This document shows positions 61,267-64,000 of a stretch of DNA of 64,000 bases, piece by piece. Origin of the DNA: Pontibacter chinhatensis (lineage in GTDB: Bacteria; Bacteroidota; Bacteroidia; Cytophagales; Hymenobacteraceae); contig NZ_FOOT01000002.1 of NCBI RefSeq assembly GCF_900113285.1, forward strand, positions 744,001 to 808,000. The letters run 5' to 3'. Both the position numbers and the translations under genes were made by a program. Every line of letters begins with the position of its first letter. Position 1 is the stretch's first letter. A model generated the notes under the pieces. It saw only the letters and a list, made by a program, of their open reading frames with translations. It was not told the DNA's origin and did no database searches.

Positions 61267-62490
61267 ATGCTACAAAGAATTAACCTCACTCCTTTCAGGG
61301 ATTTTTTAAAATCCGGCTCAGCAGGCGGCTTCATCCTAATGGCCTGTGTTGTACTATCTTTACTCATTGCAAACTCCCCTCTTGGCCCAGGCTTCGAACG
61401 CCTCTTGGCGCATCAAATAGGGTATGAGTCAGAAGCGCTGCAACTAAGATACCCGGTGCTGTTATGGATTAACGACGGCTTAATGGCTATATTTTTCCTG
61501 CTGGTAGGACTGGAAATTAAAAGGGAACTGGTAGAAGGAGAACTGTCTTCTTTTAAGCAAGCCGCTTTGCCTGTATTTGCCGCTATTGGCGGGATGTTGG
61601 TTCCAGCTGCTGTTTATGCCTTATTTAATCAAGGCACAGCTACTGCGGGTGGCTGGGGTATCCCCATGGCAACCGATATTGCCTTTGCCATTGCCGTAAT
61701 TACACTATTGGGCAAACGGGTGCCGCTCTCTTTAAAGGTATTCTTAACGGCACTGGCCATCGTCGATGACTTAGGCGCTATTGTGGTTATTGCCGTGTTC
61801 TACACGAACGAAATGCACCTGAACTACCTGTTGTATGCAGCAGGGGTATTTGCTTTGCTAATCGTCTTTAACCGGATGGGAGTTAAGAACGTGTGGCTTT
61901 ACCTGCTACCAGGCGTCGTGATATGGTACTTTATCCACCATTCAGGCATACACGCCACCATTGCAGGCGTGCTGACTGCACTAACCCTTCCTACTACGCC
62001 TGACGAAAGGGAGTCTCCGCTGGAGAGACTGGAGCATGCCTTGACCAAGCCTGTGAACTTCCTGATCATGCCTATTTTTGCCTTGGCCAACACCAATATC
62101 GCATTTGAGGCGAGCATGCTGGATGGCCTAACCAACACGCTGGGCATGGGTATCATCTTTGGCCTTTTAGTAGGCAAGCCCATCGGCATTGTCTTCTTCT
62201 CATGGCTATCAGTAAAGCTGGGGATTAGCTCGCTGCCTGCAGGCACCAAATGGTTACAGTTCGTAGGCTTAGGCTTATTGGCAGGCATTGGCTTTACCAT
62301 GTCTATCTTTATCGCCCTGCTTTCTTTCAGCGACCCTGACTTTCAAACGCAGGCCAAGTTTGCTATTCTCGTAGCATCCGTTGTTGCCGGTTTATCAGGA
62401 TACCTGTTCCTGAACAGGATGGGGGCAAAGAACGAACTTACGGAAGTGCCCATCACCCGCGAAGAGCCAACACCGCGAGAAGTGTCTTAA
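61267..62490 (+). CDS. nhaA: Na+/H+ antiporter NhaA
   Basis: 407 residues from the ATG at 61267; the upstream in-frame start at 61195 is not ATG and adds an unconserved stretch. About 12 membrane helices. Functional aspartates in PMATDIAFAIAVI and ALAIVDDLGAIVVIAVFY correspond to the E. coli ion-binding residues. Also INDGLMAIFFLLVGLEIKRELVEGEL. Exports Na+ for H+ at alkaline pH. The last 20 residues are charged and cytoplasmic. A terminator follows. Confidence 0.96.
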   Translation: MLQRINLTPFRDFLKSGSAGGFILMACVVLSLLIANSPLGPGFERLLAHQIGYESEALQLRYPVLLWINDGLMAIFFLLVGLEIKRELVEGELSSFKQAALPVFAAIGGMLVPAAVYALFNQGTATAGGWGIPMATDIAFAIAVITLLGKRVPLSLKVFLTALAIVDDLGAIVVIAVFYTNEMHLNYLLYAAGVFALLIVFNRMGVKNVWLYLLPGVVIWYFIHHSGIHATIAGVLTALTLPTTPDERESPLERLEHALTKPVNFLIMPIFALANTNIAFEASMLDGLTNTLGMGIIFGLLVGKPIGIVFFSWLSVKLGISSLPAGTKWLQFVGLGLLAGIGFTMSIFIALLSFSDPDFQTQAKFAILVASVVAGLSGYLFLNRMGAKNELTEVPITREEPTPREVS

Positions 62491-62540
62491 TAGTGTTTCC
62501 TCAGGATAATAGATCATCTTAAACTAGATAACCAGAAACG

Positions 62541-62579
62541 AAAAAGGCCTTGCAAGTATAAAACTTGCAAGGCCTTTTT
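62541..62579. terminator. bidirectional terminator between nhaA and tmRNA
   Basis: 16-bp perfect stem (62541-62556 / 62564-62579), 7-nt loop, A-run before and T-run after, so it serves both strands. It starts 51 nt past nhaA and 10 nt past the tmRNA 3' end. Confidence 0.88.
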
Positions 62580-62588
62580 GATGATAAG

Positions 62589-62956
62589 TGGAGATGCAGG
62601 GATTCGAACCCTGGTCCAGACAAGGAAACCGTCGTGCCTTCTACATGCTTAGGTTTATTCGGATTGTCGGGAGCTTGCAAGTATAAACCAAACTTATGCG
62701 CACTCCTTAGGTGCTTTAGTTTCGCCTGTGCACCACACCTTTACACAGACTAGTAAATCGGATCGAAGCCTCATATATGCAGGCAGATTCACGAAACCTG
62801 CACGAGACTATGGCTAGTGCTTAATACCTAGATTAAGCAGCCATGGCGTAATTAGATTCGCCAGTTATTGTTCGAACGGATTTTTGACAGGTGGTACGTT
62901 CATCACCCGACATGCTTACACGCAATTTGCTCAAGCTGTCAATTCCAGTCATCCCC
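62589..62956 (-). ncRNA. ssrA: transfer-messenger RNA (tmRNA)
   Basis: About 368 nt on the minus strand. The 5' end GGGGATGACTGG pairs with the 3' CATCTCC plus discriminator A (62596-62589) as a 7-bp acceptor stem with one G-U pair; the T-arm reads GGTTCGAATCC. CCA is not encoded. The tag frame (62862-62833) reads GESNYAMAA then TAA; this is close to Bacteroidota tags such as those ending NYALAA. The 'RDSNPGP' peptide on the plus strand is an artefact of the T-arm. Rescues stalled ribosomes with SmpB. Confidence 0.95.
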
Positions 62957-63006
62957 ATTAAGTTAAAGAACGAATTCTTGGCATTTATACTTCAAGAAGT
63001 ATGCCA

Positions 63007-63014
63007 CAAACATA
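63007..63014 (-). promoter_or_regulatory. possible -7 box of ssrA
   Basis: The minus strand reads TATGTTTG (TAnnTTTG), about 50 nt upstream of the mature 5' end, leaving a leader to be processed. No clear -33 TTG. Confidence 0.4.
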
Positions 63015-63028
63015 ACGATTATTTATGG

Positions 63029-63078
63029 CTTTTTGGCTGCTGCCAGCGAATAATTAACGCAAAGCAGCAGCCAAAAAG
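63029..63078 (-). terminator. terminator of the transglutaminase-like gene
   Basis: 15-bp perfect stem (63029-63043 / 63064-63078), 20-nt loop; the minus strand ends with CTTTTTGGC arm. 22 nt past the stop of the gene at 63101. Confidence 0.65.
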
Positions 63079-63100
63079 TTTCAGGTTTATACTTTTATAC

Positions 63101-64000
63101 TTACCTCGATGCCGTGGTTGTGGCAGCTGGTAGCACAGGTGCCTGGTACAGGTCTGTGAGCGAGTTGGTATACTTGTAGCGGTCCAGTTTATACTTGCGC
63201 TGGAACACTTCCGGCACCTTGGCTCCCACCGGCACGAGCATCAGCGAGCTTTTGCCATCGATGGTTTCCCGCTCAAAGGCCACACCCTCGCGGTTATCAA
63301 ACTTCACGTCGAAGTAGTACAGGTAAGGGTACACCCAGTTCACGTACTGCATTTTGCTTGTTCCGGAGAGGCTTCTGATTTCCAGCTTGGCATAATCTTT
63401 CGCAATGGCCTGCTGAAACTCCACGGCGTTCAGGGGCACGTTGTTGAGCACCGGCATCACGTCGAACTGGCCGTCCAGCATCACCCACTTCTGCAAATCC
63501 GGCAGGTATACTTCCAGCAGCACGTGGCCGGCGCCGAACTCCACTGTTTCCACGTCCTTCATCTTCAGGCCCATGGTGCGGGCGGGCAAACCGATGGCGT
63601 TTAGGCAGGCGGTGGTGACGATGCCATACTCTACGCAGCGGAACTGTTTGCCTTCTTTCACCTCAGCCAGTATGGTCAGCGCATCCGGGTTGCTGGGCTC
63701 GTTCATGCCGTTGTGCTGCCACTGCTTGTGCACCCAGTTTACCATGCGCAGCGCTTTCTCGGTATCGTTGGCAGCGCCTGCCACGATAGCATCCAGGTTA
63801 TACTTGGTGCGCAGCTCCTGCAAGTAGGCGTTGTTGCGGTTTTGCTCATACACGAACGTATAAGCCGGCACGGGCTGCTTCTTGTTAAACTCCACCGCCT
63901 CAAAGCCAAAACCCTGCAGCTCTGTTAAGGCATAAGCGGTGTCGTTCAGGTTCACGTAAAAGCGGTACGATTTACCGGCCTGTACTTTAAAGCTGATGGA
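63101..64000 (-). CDS. transglutaminase-like domain protein (N-terminus beyond window)
   Basis: 300 residues visible. The frame is open through the right edge; the GTG at 63955 lies within a continuous strand-rich stretch (SFKVQAGKSYRFYVNLNDT), so the true start is outside. Transglutaminase-like core: GKQFRCVEYGIVTTACLNAIGLPARTMGL (catalytic Cys), GAGHVLLEVYLPDLQKWVMLDGQFD (His and Asp). The triad is intact. Possibly a protease or cross-linking enzyme of the envelope. The C-terminus is Ala/Thr-rich (APVLPAATTTASR). Confidence 0.8.
   Translation of the reverse strand, partial: SISFKVQAGKSYRFYVNLNDTAYALTELQGFGFEAVEFNKKQPVPAYTFVYEQNRNNAYLQELRTKYNLDAIVAGAANDTEKALRMVNWVHKQWQHNGMNEPSNPDALTILAEVKEGKQFRCVEYGIVTTACLNAIGLPARTMGLKMKDVETVEFGAGHVLLEVYLPDLQKWVMLDGQFDVMPVLNNVPLNAVEFQQAIAKDYAKLEIRSLSGTSKMQYVNWVYPYLYYFDVKFDNREGVAFERETIDGKSSLMLVPVGAKVPEVFQRKYKLDRYKYTNSLTDLYQAPVLPAATTTASR

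Noticed and set aside
62565..62753. Open frame with the peptide RDSNPGP on the plus strand
   Set aside because: It is the complement of the tmRNA T-arm and a well-known false translation; the tmRNA explains the sequence.

Overview
The window looks like chromosomal DNA of a facultatively denitrifying member of the Bacteroidota, most likely Cytophagales/Hymenobacteraceae (Pontibacter-like). The grounds are a SusC/SusD pair, many type II lipoprotein signals, Bacteroidota-style -7 boxes (TAnnTTTG), a tmRNA whose tag ends NYAMAA, and GC-rich coding sequence studded with the AT-rich heptamer AAGTATA/TATACTT. No prophage, CRISPR array or transposase gene was seen. The genus is an inference.

Layout. 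(1) 1-5.2 kb: the end of an unknown gene, uvsE, DUF4112, two small secreted proteins and the NAD operon nadA-nadB. (2) 5.3-10 kb: a minus-strand NO/iron-sulfur stress operon: RIC (scdA), hemerythrin, DUF1858-DUF2249 protein, haem-copper-like membrane protein, DUF59 protein, Rrf2 regulator. (3) 10-18.5 kb: B12-dependent nrdJ, a truncated haemoglobin with a small membrane protein, a minus-strand thioredoxin/His-rich lipoprotein/12-TM module, and proline dehydrogenase. (4) 18.5-20.4 kb: orphan cytochrome oxidase subunit I, then a gene-free, repeat-rich kilobase. (5) 21.4-34.7 kb: two complete head-to-tail copies of a clade II nitrous-oxide reductase cluster (cytochrome c, nosZ, 4-TM protein, nosL, nosD, nosF, nosY). 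(6) 35.4-42.4 kb: a small lipoprotein and a galactoside operon (GH2 beta-galactosidase, galK, galT, SGLT-type symporter). (7) 42.6-43.5 kb: a class A beta-lactamase gene interrupted by an amber codon. (8) 43.9-61 kb: a glycan locus with two GMC dehydrogenases, a gluconate-dehydrogenase-subunit-3-like partner, SusC/SusD, a HEAT plus double DUF1080 protein, a Gfo/Idh/MocA oxidoreductase and a degenerate GH2 protein; together these suggest glycoside breakdown through 3-keto intermediates. (9) 61-64 kb: nhaA, tmRNA, and a transglutaminase-like gene running off the window.

How it fits together. The RIC operon, the thioredoxin module and the right-hand nos cluster share one promoter plan on the minus strand: a TAnnTTTG box with a palindrome centred about 36 bp upstream of its last base. 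Two palindrome types recur: ATAAAAGA-N8-TCTTTTAT and TGA-N6-TCA (CRP/FNR-like). The left-hand nos copy has no such promoter. The strongest leads are the duplicated nos clusters with unequal regulation, the shared two-palindrome promoter module (one copy drives no obvious gene), the 3-keto-glycoside locus, and the genome-style over-representation of AAGTATA.
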